DNA of 15,308 nucleotides from Planctomycetaceae bacterium. Lineage in GTDB: Bacteria > Planctomycetota > Planctomycetia > Pirellulales > UBA1268. The DNA is taken from the NCBI GenBank assembly GCA_030616935.1, contig JAUWWJ010000005.1, positions 1-15,308 of the forward strand. The letters are read 5' to 3'. The position numbers and the translations under genes were made by a program. This document shows, one piece after another, positions 14,260-15,308 of this stretch (position 1 is the first letter of the stretch; each line of letters opens with the position of its first letter). Under the pieces are notes generated by a model. The model did not search any database, was not told the origin of the DNA, and saw only the letters and a program-made list of their open reading frames with translations.

Positions 14260-15273
14260 ATGACGAAAACTGCACTAACTCCTGACAAAGACGACCTCTT
14301 CAGCAGTTCGACCATGACATTTGGTGAGCACCTTGAAGAACTGCGATCATGTCTGATTCGGGCCGCCATTGGTCTCGTCTGTGGCGTTGTCATTGGATTT
14401 TTTGTTGCCAGACCAGTCATCCACATCATCGAGTCTCCTTTACGGAAGGCGCTGGGCGAATATTACACCGAGCGTGCGATTGAGACCTTTGACGCCTGGG
14501 AGCCACGACAGAGTGACGGGCCTGGACTTCCCTATTCACGGAAAGAAGTCGTAGACGCGGTCGAACAATACAATCTCTCCTTTGATCTTCGTGAGGTTCA
14601 CCCAAACAGACTGCCGGGCTCACAGATACAGGAAAAGCATGGCGACACGTTCGATTTGGACTCCCTCGCGCCCATCTTACTATGGCAACCACTTGCAAGA
14701 GACAGTCGAGTCAGCATTACAACCCTCAGCGCGCAAGAAGCGTTCGGAATCTATATTAAAGCATCTATCCTTGTTGGGCTTGTACTTGCCGGCCCTTGGA
14801 TCATCTACCAACTATGGACTTTCGTTGCAGCCGGTTTGTACCCGCATGAAAAGAATGTTGTGCATCTTTTCCTGCCAGTGAGCACTGGGCTCTTTCTTGC
14901 CGGAGTCCTTCTCGCGTTCTTTTTTGTTTTCGACTTCGTGCTCACATACCTTCTTGCATTTAACGAATGGCTTGGCCTCGACCCCGATCCCCGAATCAGT
15001 GAGTGGCTTGGGTTCGTCTTATTTCTGCCGGTTGGTTTTGGCCTTGGTTTTCAACTTCCCTTGATCATGGTCTTCCTCGATCGGCTCGGCATTGTCGAAG
15101 TAAAAACATTCATGAGCCAATGGCGGATGGCGTTTGTCGTAATCTTTATTGCCGCTGCGATACTCACACCGGCAGATCCGTACAGCATGCTGCTTCTTGC
15201 GGCACCTTTAGCTGCGCTCTACTTTGGCGGCATTGGCCTTTGTAGATGGTTCAACAGATCACCGGCAACGTAA
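14260..15273 (+). CDS. tatC: Sec-independent protein translocase TatC, with long periplasmic insertion
   Basis: This is a 337-residue inner-membrane protein of the twin-arginine translocase, which binds twin-arginine signals and exports folded proteins. TatC landmarks are present: MTFGEHLEELR at 19-29 before helix 1 (about 32-55), GPWIIYQLWTFVAAGLYPHEK at 178-198, FGLGFQLPLIMVFL at 260-273, and RMAFVVIFIAAAILTPADPYS. E. coli TatC is about 258 residues. The excess is a roughly 100-residue insertion in the first periplasmic loop (about 60-155), rich in charged residues, as I recall for planctomycete TatCs. The membrane Glu conserved in many TatCs (E170 in E. coli) is Gln here (Q265). ATG at 14260 precedes DDLFSSSTMTFGEH, which matches the family. 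No ribosome binding site is evident. tatA or tatB is not in view; one exported client, the Gfo/Idh/MocA protein, is. Confidence 0.94.
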   Translation: MTKTALTPDKDDLFSSSTMTFGEHLEELRSCLIRAAIGLVCGVVIGFFVARPVIHIIESPLRKALGEYYTERAIETFDAWEPRQSDGPGLPYSRKEVVDAVEQYNLSFDLREVHPNRLPGSQIQEKHGDTFDLDSLAPILLWQPLARDSRVSITTLSAQEAFGIYIKASILVGLVLAGPWIIYQLWTFVAAGLYPHEKNVVHLFLPVSTGLFLAGVLLAFFFVFDFVLTYLLAFNEWLGLDPDPRISEWLGFVLFLPVGFGLGFQLPLIMVFLDRLGIVEVKTFMSQWRMAFVVIFIAAAILTPADPYSMLLLAAPLAALYFGGIGLCRWFNRSPAT

Positions 15274-15308
15274 GAACCTTCGAAACGCTGTCTTTGATTG
15301 CGGTACGG

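Noticed and set aside
1..15308. Search by eye for tRNA, rRNA, CRISPR arrays, insertion sequences and att sites
   Set aside because: No T-loop-like motifs in the spacers, no regularly spaced repeats of CRISPR length, no transposase or integrase motifs, and no long terminal inverted repeats were found. A tRNA scan or covariance-model search would settle it.

Overview
The window looks like a chromosomal segment of a planctomycete, probably Pirellulales-like, with GC content near 50 %. This rests on gene content and on remembered family resemblance, because no database search was possible. The markers are an HNH endonuclease of the type common in planctomycetes, a TatC with a roughly 100-residue insertion in its first periplasmic loop, a Tat-exported Gfo/Idh/MocA oxidoreductase, an ECF-type sigma factor, a four-cysteine small protein, and a pair of proteins I know only from planctomycetes (4187-4702 and 3273-4190). 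I see no transposase, integrase, phage gene, CRISPR array, tRNA or rRNA.

Layout. Positions 1-413 (-) hold the N-terminal part of a 3-isopropylmalate dehydrogenase-family gene cut by the window edge. A small CxxC/CxxC protein follows at 639-962 (-). A 329-bp divergent spacer then carries three copies of GACGNTATCC ahead of the HNH gene (1292-1945, +). A 7Fe ferredoxin (2026-2298, -) is convergent with HNH and divergent from an ECF sigma factor (2625-3269, +). Next is a two-gene minus-strand operon: a planctomycete-type conserved protein (4187-4702) overlapping by ATGA with a lipoprotein gene (3273-4190). The lipoprotein gene is interrupted by one in-frame TAG. A HAD-IIB phosphatase (4847-5704, -) is divergent from a Rieske ferredoxin (5784-6128, +).

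The middle is a carbohydrate-metabolism block. Glucose-6-phosphate isomerase (6954-8402, -) is followed by a UPF0173 metallo-hydrolase (6194-6895, -). Divergent from these is a probable operon of an ABA4-like (DUF4281) membrane protein (8539-9006, +) and an archaeal-type cofactor-independent phosphoglycerate mutase (9052-10257, +). A Tat-signal Gfo/Idh/MocA oxidoreductase (10347-11609, -) and a DUF1015 protein (11924-13180, -) come next. An unrecognised gene with a possibly frameshifted N-terminus (13515-14015, +) and tatC (14260-15273, +) close the window.

Functional links. GPI and ApgM are both glycolytic or gluconeogenic enzymes on either side of one divergent promoter region. TatC is the translocase component that would export the SRRKFL-bearing oxidoreductase. 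The ferredoxins are redox carriers with no obvious partner here. Most genes look like ordinary chromosomal housekeeping. The points most worth a second look are the amber codon at a probable Trp position in the lipoprotein, the triple direct repeat upstream of the HNH gene, the possible +1 frameshift near 13571, and the structured leader plus perfect 11-bp tandem duplication in front of tatC.
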